Positions 43,971 to 52,314 of a DNA stretch of 64,000 nt are shown here, piece after piece. Position 1 is the first letter of the stretch. Each line of letters opens with the position of its first letter. The stretch is from contig NZ_LZDS01000026.1 in assembly GCF_001678755.1 (NCBI RefSeq), positions 62,001 to 126,000 on the forward strand, written 5' to 3'. This DNA comes from Acinetobacter gandensis (lineage in GTDB: Bacteria; Pseudomonadota; Gammaproteobacteria; Pseudomonadales; Moraxellaceae). Below the pieces are notes generated by a model. That model had not been told where the DNA came from, ran no database searches, and saw nothing but the letters and a program-made list of their open reading frames with translations. Made by a program: the position numbers and the translations under genes.

Positions 43971-44251
43971 GATTTTTCCTTTCAAAGTGAAACACAATAA
44001 AATGATGGCATTTAACCACATCTAGGCAGGGCTTGCAGTACATATAGCTGAAAATATTCCAATGCTGTCTAACATTTAAAGTTAAAATTTCAATAAAGAT
44101 TGGCTTTATTTCCTCATATTTCAAATTATTAGCTTTACTGATATTTTTTATGGATTGGATTGATGCTAATTTAGGCCATGCGCTCAGAGAAAATGTTCGT
44201 CTTACTCTCAATACAAAAAATTTACATATGTATATGAAACAATACAACTAC

Positions 44252-44289
44252 TTATACGTATAACGTGAATATAAAATACCGCCTATAAT
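44252..44289 (+). promoter_or_regulatory. Putative promoter and operator of the exporter operon
   Basis: A perfect TATAAT at 44284-44289 would place the start of transcription about 20 nt before the ATG at 44318. A 12-bp perfect palindrome, TTATACGTATAA, at 44252-44263 sits over the -35 position, where a repressor could act. No consensus -35 is present. Confidence 0.45.
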
Positions 44290-44317
44290 GGCGCAAAACC
44301 AGCAGTGAGTGAGCACT

Positions 44318-45802
44318 ATGCCTCTACTTGAAATTCAGCCTTTTAAACTTAAGTTCAATTTATCTTCCGTGCTGTATCTCTCACTTACGTGTACCACTTG
44401 TTTTATTAGTCATAGTGCTGGGGCACAAAGCATCAGTTATGCGCAAGCCGAACAAGAACTATTACAAAGCTCTTATAGCAGCCAGGCCAATCAAGCCTTA
44501 CAACAATCTGCCCAACTACAAGCGCAAGCCATGAAAGGCTTAGGTCTGCCTCGTGTAGACTTAAATGTCAGAGCATATGCTTTTCACAATGAACTCGATG
44601 TGCCCTTGGGCGCATTGAAAAATAATTTAGAACACACATTAAGTCAGGGGGTGAATAATAAAATTGATGAGACCTTGCCAAGCGATGTTGCTGATCCACT
44701 AAAAGATGCATTACAACAACCGATTCGTGATGGTGTTGGACTGATTCCAGACTCATCTCAAGTGGTATTAGATGACCAAGTTATACGCCCGACTGTTTCA
44801 GTGATGATGCCCCTCTATACAGGTGGCCTCACGAGCAGTGCCAAAGAAATTGCGAATATTCAAGCACAAAGAAGTGAGTTAAACACCGAGCAACAACAAG
44901 ACATTCAACGTTTTGAATTAATTCAGGCTTATTTTAATGTGCAACTGCAAAAAAAATTATTAGATAGTAGCCGTTTCAACTTAAAAGCCATGCAGCAACA
45001 TTATGACAATGCTCTAAAAATGGAGCGACAAGGCTTCATCAGTAGAGGTCAGCGCATGCAGTTTGAAGTCGCAAAAAATAATGCACAACGTAGTGAGCAA
45101 AACACTGAAGCAAATTTGCGTTCTAGTCTATTTAAGCTCAATAATTTATTACAGAGTAGCGAAATCACTGATTTAACGACACCTTTATTTATTAATCAGC
45201 AGAATCATCAAAATCTCAATGCGCTACTCAAGACTTACCAGCAACAATCGAGTCTGATTCGTAAAATACAGATGGACACTCAACTTGCAAATGCAAATGT
45301 TAAAGCGCAAAGTGCAGCGAAAAAACCCAATGTGTTTGCCTTTGGAGAATATAGTCTAGATGATAAGCAAAATTGGATTGTCGGAGTGGCTGCTCGCTAT
45401 AATCTTTTTTCAGGTATCGACAAAAATAAAAATATACAAGCGGCAGAATTACAACGTTATGCCTCTGAACTCATGACTGAACGCACCAAACAAGAAATTG
45501 AAACTGTCATCTACAGTTCCTATAACGAAGTGACATCGGCTCAGCAAAGTCATGCTTTGATACTGGCGAATATGCAGGCCGCACAAGAGAACCTAAGGAT
45601 TCAACAATTGTCTTTCAAAGAAGATATGGGTACTGCAAGCCAAGTCATTGATGCACAAAATGCTTTGAATACATTGCAAAGTGACATGGCATTAAATGCT
45701 TATAAATATGTGATGTCACTCGCCACCCTATTACAGAGTCATGGCTCGATTGACCAGTTTCAAAGTTATGCCAATCAAGCACAAACTGATTTTATTCGTT
45801 AA
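44318..45802 (+). CDS. TolC-family outer-membrane efflux protein
   Basis: A 494-residue outer-membrane channel protein from the ATG at 44318 (a GTG 3 codons upstream is also open). The signal peptide ends near SAGAQS (about residue 37). It carries two OEP repeats with long helical segments (QAEQELLQSSYSSQANQALQ, IQRFELIQAYFNVQLQKKLL, LRIQQLSFKEDMGTASQVID). TolC-type trimers form the exit duct for drug or protein exporters. It is the first gene of a four-gene operon with an adaptor and two ABC-2 permeases. Confidence 0.88.
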   Translation: MPLLEIQPFKLKFNLSSVLYLSLTCTTCFISHSAGAQSISYAQAEQELLQSSYSSQANQALQQSAQLQAQAMKGLGLPRVDLNVRAYAFHNELDVPLGALKNNLEHTLSQGVNNKIDETLPSDVADPLKDALQQPIRDGVGLIPDSSQVVLDDQVIRPTVSVMMPLYTGGLTSSAKEIANIQAQRSELNTEQQQDIQRFELIQAYFNVQLQKKLLDSSRFNLKAMQQHYDNALKMERQGFISRGQRMQFEVAKNNAQRSEQNTEANLRSSLFKLNNLLQSSEITDLTTPLFINQQNHQNLNALLKTYQQQSSLIRKIQMDTQLANANVKAQSAAKKPNVFAFGEYSLDDKQNWIVGVAARYNLFSGIDKNKNIQAAELQRYASELMTERTKQEIETVIYSSYNEVTSAQQSHALILANMQAAQENLRIQQLSFKEDMGTASQVIDAQNALNTLQSDMALNAYKYVMSLATLLQSHGSIDQFQSYANQAQTDFIR

Positions 45803-45823
45803 TTTAGACTGAGGGAAAAAAAT

Positions 45824-47044
45824 ATGAATCAGCAATCCACTGATAATACAAACACAACCTCAGCTGAAAACAATGAAAGAGCTGATGAAAAAATGTCGAA
45901 TAAACAAGACTTAAACCAATCTTCAGAAACCATTGATTCCGAAGAAAAAACTGATAATGGCCTATTAGCAAACACAGAGCCTGTAAATAAATCAAAGAAA
46001 GGAAGCTCTCCTTCTCACGCATCAGCAAGTACTGAACAGCCTACGCCGCCAAAGCAAAAATCCAATATGATTAAACTGATTATTGCGATTATTTTGATTT
46101 TACTGGTGGGCTTAATTGCATTTGGATTATGGAAAAGTTATCAACCAAAGTTAATTGAATTACAAGGCCGTGTAGAAGCTGAAACCATTCATGTCAGCAC
46201 CAAAGTGCCAAGTCGAATCGAAGAAATTTATGTCCATGACGGTGAGAAAGTGCAAGCTGGGCAAGCCATGGTGCGGTTTAGTAGTCCTGAGGTTGAAGCA
46301 AAAAAACAGCAAGCCCTAGCGACACTTCAATCGGCACAAGCTTTATTATCAACCACTGAACGTGGTTCTCAACAAGAAAATATTGATAGTCTGTATGCTA
46401 ATTGGCAAAGTCTTAAGGCACAACAACAACTTGCTCAAACGACGTTTCAACGTGGGCAAAATTTATTTAAGGAAGGTGTCATTTCTAGACAACGCCGTGA
46501 TGAAATGCAAGCTGCTGCCATTTCATCAGCACAAATGACAGAAGCATCCTACCAACAATATGCACGTGCAAAACGTGGCAGTACCCCTCAACAGCAAAGC
46601 TCAGCCGAAGCACAAGTCAAAATTGCACAAGCTGCTGTAGATGAAGCTAATGCTTTAGAAGCTGAAACACAGCTGGTTGCGCCTTCTGCGGGAACAGTGT
46701 CTAAAATTTATGGCAAAGTTTCAGAACTGGTTGCTATGGGGGTGCCAGTTGTGAGCCTTCTACAAGATGATAGCTTGTGGATCAGTTTAAATGTCCGTGA
46801 AGACCAATATGCGCAAGTTTATCAAGCCAAATCATTAACTGGCTTTATTCCAGCTTTGAATCAATCTGCTGAATTCAAAATTGAGCATATTGAAGCTGAA
46901 GGTGAATTTGCCACCATTAAGACTACGCGCCAAACGGGTGGTTATGATATTCGCAGCTTTAAAGTTCAGCTTAAACCAGCTCAAAAAATCCCTGGACTTA
47001 AAGTTGGTATGAGTGTGCTGTTCAAAATTAAAGAGAACAACTAA
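45824..47044 (+). CDS. HlyD/EmrA-family periplasmic adaptor
   Basis: A 406-residue membrane fusion protein. It has an unusually long, acidic, Ser/Asn-rich cytoplasmic N-terminus (~80 residues), one membrane helix (about 82-103, MIKLIIAIILILLVGLIAFG), a biotinyl-lipoyl-like half (SRIEEIYVHDGEKVQAGQAM), an alpha-helical hairpin, and the returning half (AETQLVAPSAGTVSKIYGKV). It links the inner-membrane pump to the TolC-like protein. It lies 21 nt after that gene, and its stop abuts the start of the next permease gene. Confidence 0.87.
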   Translation: MNQQSTDNTNTTSAENNERADEKMSNKQDLNQSSETIDSEEKTDNGLLANTEPVNKSKKGSSPSHASASTEQPTPPKQKSNMIKLIIAIILILLVGLIAFGLWKSYQPKLIELQGRVEAETIHVSTKVPSRIEEIYVHDGEKVQAGQAMVRFSSPEVEAKKQQALATLQSAQALLSTTERGSQQENIDSLYANWQSLKAQQQLAQTTFQRGQNLFKEGVISRQRRDEMQAAAISSAQMTEASYQQYARAKRGSTPQQQSSAEAQVKIAQAAVDEANALEAETQLVAPSAGTVSKIYGKVSELVAMGVPVVSLLQDDSLWISLNVREDQYAQVYQAKSLTGFIPALNQSAEFKIEHIEAEGEFATIKTTRQTGGYDIRSFKVQLKPAQKIPGLKVGMSVLFKIKENN

Positions 47045-48175
47045 ATGTGGATGGGCATGCTACGTGAATTCCGCTATTTGATTCAGCATAAATGGGACTT
47101 GTGTATGGTTACACTCGCCCCTGCTTTAATCATACTTCTCTTTAGCAGCATGTTTTCCCAAGGCAAGCCTGAACACCTTGCAATTGCCATTATCGATCAA
47201 GACCAAAGCAGCTTAAGCCAAAATATTATTCGCTTTACAGAACTCAATCATGGTCTAAATGTCAAAGCGATTACTACCAATGTTAACGAAGCTGAACAAT
47301 TAATTAATCAAACAAAAGTTTGGGGTTATATACACATTCCTGCGGGCGCAGAACAACGTTTGGTGCAAGCGAAGGATGCTCAAATAAGTATCGCCTATAA
47401 TCAAAGCTATTTTAGTGTTGGCAACAGTATTTCTTCTGCAATGCTATTAAGTACTTTACAAGCGATGGCCGATTTCACTGGAAATCATTATTTTGAAAAT
47501 AACATTCCTTATCTTGATGCCCCAACGCCGAATGTCAAAATTTCTCCCCTATATAACCCAGGCCTGAATTACGAGTTCTACCTAGAACCTTATATGATCC
47601 CTGCGATTTTACATTTGCTCCTCTGTTGCTGTGTGGCGTTTTCTGTAGGGCAAGAAATTAAAGCGGGTAAGTTACAAAATTGGACGCAAACGCAAAGTTT
47701 ATCTCGTGCCTTAATCAGTAAAAATTTAAGCTATGTGCTGATTTTCAGTTTATGGACTTGGGCATGGATGTTCTGGTTAATCGAATTTCGTGGATGGTTC
47801 ATTCAAGGCTCATTATGGATCATTCTGCTCGGTCAGCTATTCTTCTATAGTTCCTATGCATTTATTAGCTCGACTGTCGTTTTAGCAACCAAAGACCTAG
47901 CAAAATCTTTTGGCTTTATTGCAGTCTACGGTGGATCATCACTTAGTTTCGCAGGCGTGACCTTACCTTTAAACAATGCACCGATGTTCACCAAATTTTG
48001 GGCAAACATTATTCCCTATACACCTTATGCAAAATTACAAACAGAACAATGGGTGATTGGTAGTCCACTAAATATTTCGATAACTCCACTCATCACATTG
48101 ATGATTTACTGCACGTTCTATTTTGGACTTGCGTGGTTCTTTCTTCGAAAAATCACCAAGGAGGCCGTGCAATGA
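47045..48175 (+). CDS. ABC-2 type transporter permease, first of pair
   Basis: A 376-residue YhhJ/ABC-2 membrane protein. An N-terminal helix (LCMVTLAPALIILLFSSMFS) is followed by a large periplasmic domain, then about five C-terminal helices (MIPAILHLLLCCCVAFSVGQ, LSYVLIFSLWTWAWMFWLIE and others). It has no nucleotide-binding domain. Pairs of such permeases usually need an ATPase, but none is encoded in the operon. It starts directly after the adaptor stop codon and overlaps the second permease gene by 4 nt (ATGA). Confidence 0.82.
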   Translation: MWMGMLREFRYLIQHKWDLCMVTLAPALIILLFSSMFSQGKPEHLAIAIIDQDQSSLSQNIIRFTELNHGLNVKAITTNVNEAEQLINQTKVWGYIHIPAGAEQRLVQAKDAQISIAYNQSYFSVGNSISSAMLLSTLQAMADFTGNHYFENNIPYLDAPTPNVKISPLYNPGLNYEFYLEPYMIPAILHLLLCCCVAFSVGQEIKAGKLQNWTQTQSLSRALISKNLSYVLIFSLWTWAWMFWLIEFRGWFIQGSLWIILLGQLFFYSSYAFISSTVVLATKDLAKSFGFIAVYGGSSLSFAGVTLPLNNAPMFTKFWANIIPYTPYAKLQTEQWVIGSPLNISITPLITLMIYCTFYFGLAWFFLRKITKEAVQ

Positions 48176-49269
48176 CATCTTTCTTTCAATTTTATATACA
48201 GACGTTTAGAGATATCTTTAAACATAGCTCTATATTTACCACTCTCGTACTGTCAGTATTTCTATATAGTTTTTTCTATCCAATTGCCTATCAAGCCGAA
48301 CATGCCGAGTCACTGCCCATCATTGTGGTCGATGAAGAACAAAGCATGATCACCAATCGGATTATTACGACTGTAGCAAATAGTCCTAACGTTGAAATAC
48401 GTGCTATCACAGGCAATTTTGCAGAAGCTGAAAGCATGTTACGTAGGCAACAAGCCGACGGTATTTTACTTTTACCGAGTAACCTTTCCAACAGCATACG
48501 GCGGGGTGAAACAGGTGGCATCGGATTATATTTAAGTGCAGCGAACTTTCTTAAAACTCAAAAAATTGGCTTGGGTCTCGCAACTTCAATAGAAAATGCA
48601 CTAGTAGAACATACTAAAAAATTTCAAAATATCTCTGAATTCAGCCCTGCACTATCCATTCATAAAATACCACTGTTCAATCCACTCTCCGGTTATGGCA
48701 GTTATATTTTCCCTGCGGTTGCCCCCTTAATTATTCATCAAACCATTTTGCTTGGTCTGTGTATGCTCATTGCGACCTATCGACAAAATCTTGCTTGGCG
48801 TACAAGTACCACACAATTTTGGGGAATCTTTTTTACGATCTTAACTATCGGTACGCTTGGCTGCTTGTACCTTTTCGGCTTTACCTTTTGGTTGAATGAT
48901 TATCCACGTGGCGGCAACTTTTGGGGTATGGTCATTGCCGTACCGATTTTTTTAAGTAGTATCATTGCGATCACGCTATTTTTAGCGACTTATTTAGATA
49001 TGCCTGAACGAGCTGGACATGTCATCGTTTTTAGCTCAATTCCACTTTTTTTACTTTCAGGAACAGCTTGGCCACATGCTGCAATGCCAATCTGGATGCA
49101 ACATATAGCGCAATTATTACCCTCAACCCAAGGCATTCAAATGTTTATACAGCTGAATCAAATGGGTGTCCCAACTTATTTCATTATTCCAAAACTGATT
49201 TATTTAACTACTGTCGCAGCTGTATTTTTATGTCTTGCTTATTGGCGATTAAATCAAAGGAGAAATTAA
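48172..49269 (+). CDS. ABC-2 type transporter permease, second of pair
   Basis: A 365-residue permease homologous in layout to its upstream neighbour: helix FTTLVLSVFLYSFFYPIAYQ, a periplasmic domain (IIVVDEEQSMITNRIITTVA), then C-terminal helices (IIHQTILLGLCMLIATY, FWGIFFTILTIGTLGCLYLF, VIVFSSIPLFLLSGTAWPHA). The start at 48172 is chosen because its ATG overlaps the previous stop (ATGA); the frame also opens at 48133. It is the last gene of the operon. Confidence 0.82.
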   Translation: MTSFFQFYIQTFRDIFKHSSIFTTLVLSVFLYSFFYPIAYQAEHAESLPIIVVDEEQSMITNRIITTVANSPNVEIRAITGNFAEAESMLRRQQADGILLLPSNLSNSIRRGETGGIGLYLSAANFLKTQKIGLGLATSIENALVEHTKKFQNISEFSPALSIHKIPLFNPLSGYGSYIFPAVAPLIIHQTILLGLCMLIATYRQNLAWRTSTTQFWGIFFTILTIGTLGCLYLFGFTFWLNDYPRGGNFWGMVIAVPIFLSSIIAITLFLATYLDMPERAGHVIVFSSIPLFLLSGTAWPHAAMPIWMQHIAQLLPSTQGIQMFIQLNQMGVPTYFIIPKLIYLTTVAAVFLCLAYWRLNQRRN

Positions 49270-49413
49270 GTAGCAATTGCAGCAATTTTTGAAGTTAGAA
49301 CCTAGCTCTATGGTAAATGTGAAATAAAATGACTACATTGCCTAAATAGAATCAAGAACATAAATTTCATTTATTAAGATCAAGCAAATGCCTCATTTCA
49401 TACAGAGTTAACT

Positions 49414-49974
49414 TTAGGTGTTTACGCTGACTGTTGAGGCAGCTTCAACATGGTCTGCAAGGGTTACATCGTCAGATGTTGGTTCATTGACTAGAGCATC
49501 ATCTAGTTCAGCAGTATCCGTTAATTTTTTATTTTCACGCTCAACCCAAAGTCCACGCACTTTATCACCACCATCATGCCCATCAAATACGATACTCATA
49601 TAGACGTCATATTGAGGATAGCTAAATTGATAAACCAAAGTTGTGGTTTTTCCTTCAGTTAAATTATTCGTTGCCAATGTTCGTTTTACTTCAACTTCTG
49701 ATGTTTGCTCATCAGCAGGAATCATTAACTTCATCTGCTCGAACAAAGTTAAGTCCTTCCGCAGTGCGTCTTGTATATCTGGCTCAATTAAACTTAATAA
49801 GTCTGTTTGATTGGGTTGTTGCAATGCTGTATAGATTTTTTCTGCTTTATGCCGCTGCAAATTTGATTCTTCAGGTAAAGCTGCATCTATTTTATCAGCT
49901 ACGTAACTTCCTATTTTTTCACATGCTGTAATCGGTAGAATTAAACATGAAATGATTAAAAATTGTTTTAACAC
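49414..49974 (-). CDS. Putative lipoprotein, related to the 51800-52240 protein
   Basis: A 186-residue protein. The signal peptide ends in the lipobox ITAC with Cys18. The mature part begins CEKIGSYVADKIDAALPEES and contains KIYTALQQPNQTDLLSLIEP. The same layout (C-x2-IG, a helix with a Pro end, then Y-x-x-L ... EP) recurs in the lipoprotein on the other side of the symporter gene, so the two are probably distant paralogues. The acidic C-terminus (DDALVNEPTSDDVTLADHVE) is specific to this copy. The function is unknown. Confidence 0.65.
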   Translation of the reverse strand: MLKQFLIISCLILPITACEKIGSYVADKIDAALPEESNLQRHKAEKIYTALQQPNQTDLLSLIEPDIQDALRKDLTLFEQMKLMIPADEQTSEVEVKRTLATNNLTEGKTTTLVYQFSYPQYDVYMSIVFDGHDGGDKVRGLWVERENKKLTDTAELDDALVNEPTSDDVTLADHVEAASTVSVNT

Positions 49975-50437
49975 CTACTGGCTCCTTCTTATTTATTATT
50001 CAATCTTTAGATGAAATCTTAAAATTATATTCGGCTTAAAAAATAAGTAATTTAGCTGATTAATTTATTGCCCAATTATAAATCAAACTACTATATAAAT
50101 TCTGTTCAATGTACCAATTGCTTTATTTTTTCCTCGTTTTTTTCAAAAACGAAAATCTTCAAGACTGGTTATTAATAACTCATTTTTATTATATTCATAA
50201 ATAAAAGTATAAATTTAAATCGTATTTCCAAATAAAAATGATAATTTAACAACCAATCAGTTGATCATTCATCAAAAATATTAGCTGTATTCTCATATTA
50301 GCTGCAAAATATTCAAGTATTTCTTCTCCCAAATTCTTCAGAAGCTTTTGCCAAGGCTGACTTCGTCTGTCTGCAGCATTTGTTTCATGGATGACTGTGG
50401 GCTTTTTTCCTCCCAAATCTGACATAAGAGCTTATGT
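49975..50437. other. Divergent intergenic region
   Basis: A 463-bp, very AT-rich gap between a lipoprotein gene (-) and the symporter gene (+). It must contain both promoters. A small dyad CGTTTTT/AAAAACG (50135-50151) is present. I found no ORF, RNA gene or clear promoter. Confidence 0.4.
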
Positions 50438-51733
50438 ATGAAAAAGATTAAGGTGAGCCTTGCTTGGCAAATCGTGATTGCTCTCATTCTAGGTATACTT
50501 GTTGGTTCTTTCCTACACTATTCTCCAGAATATCGTGATGCTTTAGTTAGTAACTTTCTAACCCCACTAGGTTCGATCTTTATTAACTTGATTAAGATGA
50601 TCGTTATTCCGCTTGTCGTTTCGATGCTTATTTTAGGTATTGCAAACACAAGCCATGGCAGCAACTTAGGTAAATTGGGTTTCAAAACGATTATTTATTT
50701 TGAAATTATTACCACTGTTGCCATTTTAGTCGGATTGATTGCAGCCAACGTATTCCAGCCTGGTGCCGGCATTGATATGTCTGCATTGACGCAAGTCGAT
50801 ATTTCAAAGTATCAAGAAACAACACATGAAGTGAGCGAACACTCTCATGGTTTGATTCAAACAATACTTTCACTGATTCCATCAAACTTCTTCGCTGCAT
50901 TGACCAGTGGTCAGATGCTTCCAATCATTTTCTTCTCAGTGATGTTTGGCATCGGCTTAGGCTCATTGGATCAGGAAGTAAAACAACCGTTAATCAATGT
51001 ATTAACTGCTGTTTCTGAAACCATGTTCAAAGTAACGCACATGATTATGCTATTTGCACCCGTAGGTGTATTCGGTTTAATCGCGGCAACGGTTGCGAAC
51101 TTTGGTTTTAGTTCACTTGTTCCATTGCTGAAACTCGCTATTCTTGTATATGGCGCAATCTTCTTCTTTATTTTCATTGTTTTAGGTGCAGTTGCTAAAT
51201 TCTGTGGATTCAGCGTTTGGGCAATTATTAAAATTTTGAAAGATGAATTAATTTTGGCTTACTCGACTGCAAGCTCTGAAACCGTTTTACCACGTATCAT
51301 GGAAAAAATGGAAGCTTATGGCGCACCTAAGCCAATCACAAGTTTTGTCATTCCTATTGGTTATTCATTTAACCTTGATGGTTCGACCTTGTATCAAAGT
51401 ATTGCAGCAATCTTTATTGCACAACTTTACGGCATTGATTTAACCATTACACAGCAAGTCATTTTGGTATTAACCTTAATGATTACTTCTAAAGGTATTG
51501 CAGGTGTTCCTGGCGTTTCATTTGTTGTACTTTTAGCGACTTTGGGTAGTGTTGGTATTCCACTTGAAGGTCTTGCATTCATTGCAGGTATTGACCGTAT
51601 TTTAGATATGGCACGTACTGTATTGAACGTGATTGGTAACGCACTTGCGGTTCTTGTGATCAGTAAATGGGAAGGCCAATTCGATGCTGAAAAACAAAAA
51701 ATTTATGAAGCTGAAATGAAAAAAGCGGCATAA
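50438..51733 (+). CDS. Dicarboxylate/amino acid:cation symporter (DAACS family)
   Basis: A 431-residue GltP/DctA-type carrier that imports glutamate, aspartate or C4-dicarboxylates with H+ or Na+. It shows the family's helices and re-entrant loops: NLIKMIVIPLVVSMLILGI (TM2-3), the serine-rich AYSTASSETVLPRIMEKMEA (HP1), IPIGYSFNLDGSTLYQSIAA (TM7, NMDG-like motif read as NLDG), and TSKGIAGVPGVSFVVLLATL (HP2). A GltP versus DctA preference cannot be decided here. A strong terminator follows. Confidence 0.9.
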   Translation: MKKIKVSLAWQIVIALILGILVGSFLHYSPEYRDALVSNFLTPLGSIFINLIKMIVIPLVVSMLILGIANTSHGSNLGKLGFKTIIYFEIITTVAILVGLIAANVFQPGAGIDMSALTQVDISKYQETTHEVSEHSHGLIQTILSLIPSNFFAALTSGQMLPIIFFSVMFGIGLGSLDQEVKQPLINVLTAVSETMFKVTHMIMLFAPVGVFGLIAATVANFGFSSLVPLLKLAILVYGAIFFFIFIVLGAVAKFCGFSVWAIIKILKDELILAYSTASSETVLPRIMEKMEAYGAPKPITSFVIPIGYSFNLDGSTLYQSIAAIFIAQLYGIDLTITQQVILVLTLMITSKGIAGVPGVSFVVLLATLGSVGIPLEGLAFIAGIDRILDMARTVLNVIGNALAVLVISKWEGQFDAEKQKIYEAEMKKAA

Positions 51734-51744
51734 ATATTTGTCTC

Positions 51745-51773
51745 AAAAAAGGACGCTTCGGCGTCCTTTTTTT
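51745..51773. terminator. Bidirectional terminator
   Basis: AAAAAAGGACGC / GCGTCC plus a T run, with a TTCG tetraloop, between the symporter gene (+) and a convergent lipoprotein gene (-). Confidence 0.9.
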
Positions 51774-51799
51774 CATCTCAAAACTTTTATTCCAATTGT

Positions 51800-52240
51800 T
51801 TAATTCTTTTCACCAAAAACTGAAATATTAAAGTCACGAATTTTGCTACTGCCCGCAGGCTTGTCAAAACTCACATCGTACTGAACTAAGTTCTTATTGG
51901 TATAACCATATTCGTAGGTCACAGTATACAACGAAGGCTTATCTGTGGCTTTTTCAATATGCTTAGCCACAATGTTTTTACGTGAATATTCTTGATTTGG
52001 AATGCCACGTGCAAATTTACGCAATTCTTTTTCATTCTGTACAAACTTAGCTTTTAGCTCGGGCTCAAAATAAGTGTATAACTGATCAAAATTACCTGTA
52101 CGCAACTCATCATAAGCCGCCTGTGCTACTTGGGCTTGCTCTTGACTTGGGTCAGGAATTGCATTTAACGCCTTTTGACCAATCTGATCACACCCACTTA
52201 AAGCTAGAAGTGAAACAACTGCAAAATATTTTAGTCTCAT
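51800..52240 (-). CDS. Putative lipoprotein, related to the 49414-49974 protein
   Basis: A 146-residue protein from the ATG at 52240, with lipobox ALSGC and Cys17. The frame is open 10 codons further upstream, but this start gives a standard signal peptide (MRLKYFAVVSLLALSGC). The mature sequence CDQIGQKALNAIPDPSQEQA, then YDELRTGNFDQLYTYFEPEL and a beta-rich C-terminus (YTVTYEYGYTNKNLVQYDVS), parallels the lipoprotein upstream of the symporter gene. The function is unknown. It sits between the symporter and gyrA terminators. Confidence 0.68.
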   Translation of the reverse strand: MRLKYFAVVSLLALSGCDQIGQKALNAIPDPSQEQAQVAQAAYDELRTGNFDQLYTYFEPELKAKFVQNEKELRKFARGIPNQEYSRKNIVAKHIEKATDKPSLYTVTYEYGYTNKNLVQYDVSFDKPAGSSKIRDFNISVFGEKN

Positions 52241-52274
52241 GTTGTACTCATATCGTATTAGCAAATTCACCGAT

Positions 52275-52299
52275 AAAAAAGGACGCCGTAGCGCCCTCT
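52275..52299 (-). terminator. gyrA terminator
   Basis: On the minus strand GGGCGC TACG GCGTCC forms a 6-pair stem with one G-T pair, followed by six T, 16 nt after the gyrA stop. Confidence 0.75.
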
Positions 52300-52314
52300 T
52301 TTCAGATCTAGAAC

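Noticed and set aside
43971..44247. Upstream extension of serC and a second frame in the same direction.
   Set aside because: The residues are not SerC-like, and the start at 43970 has a good ribosome-binding site and the canonical N-terminus.
50135..50151. CGTTTTT/AAAAACG dyad upstream of the symporter gene.
   Set aside because: It is short, consists mostly of homopolymer runs, and is expected by chance in such AT-rich sequence.
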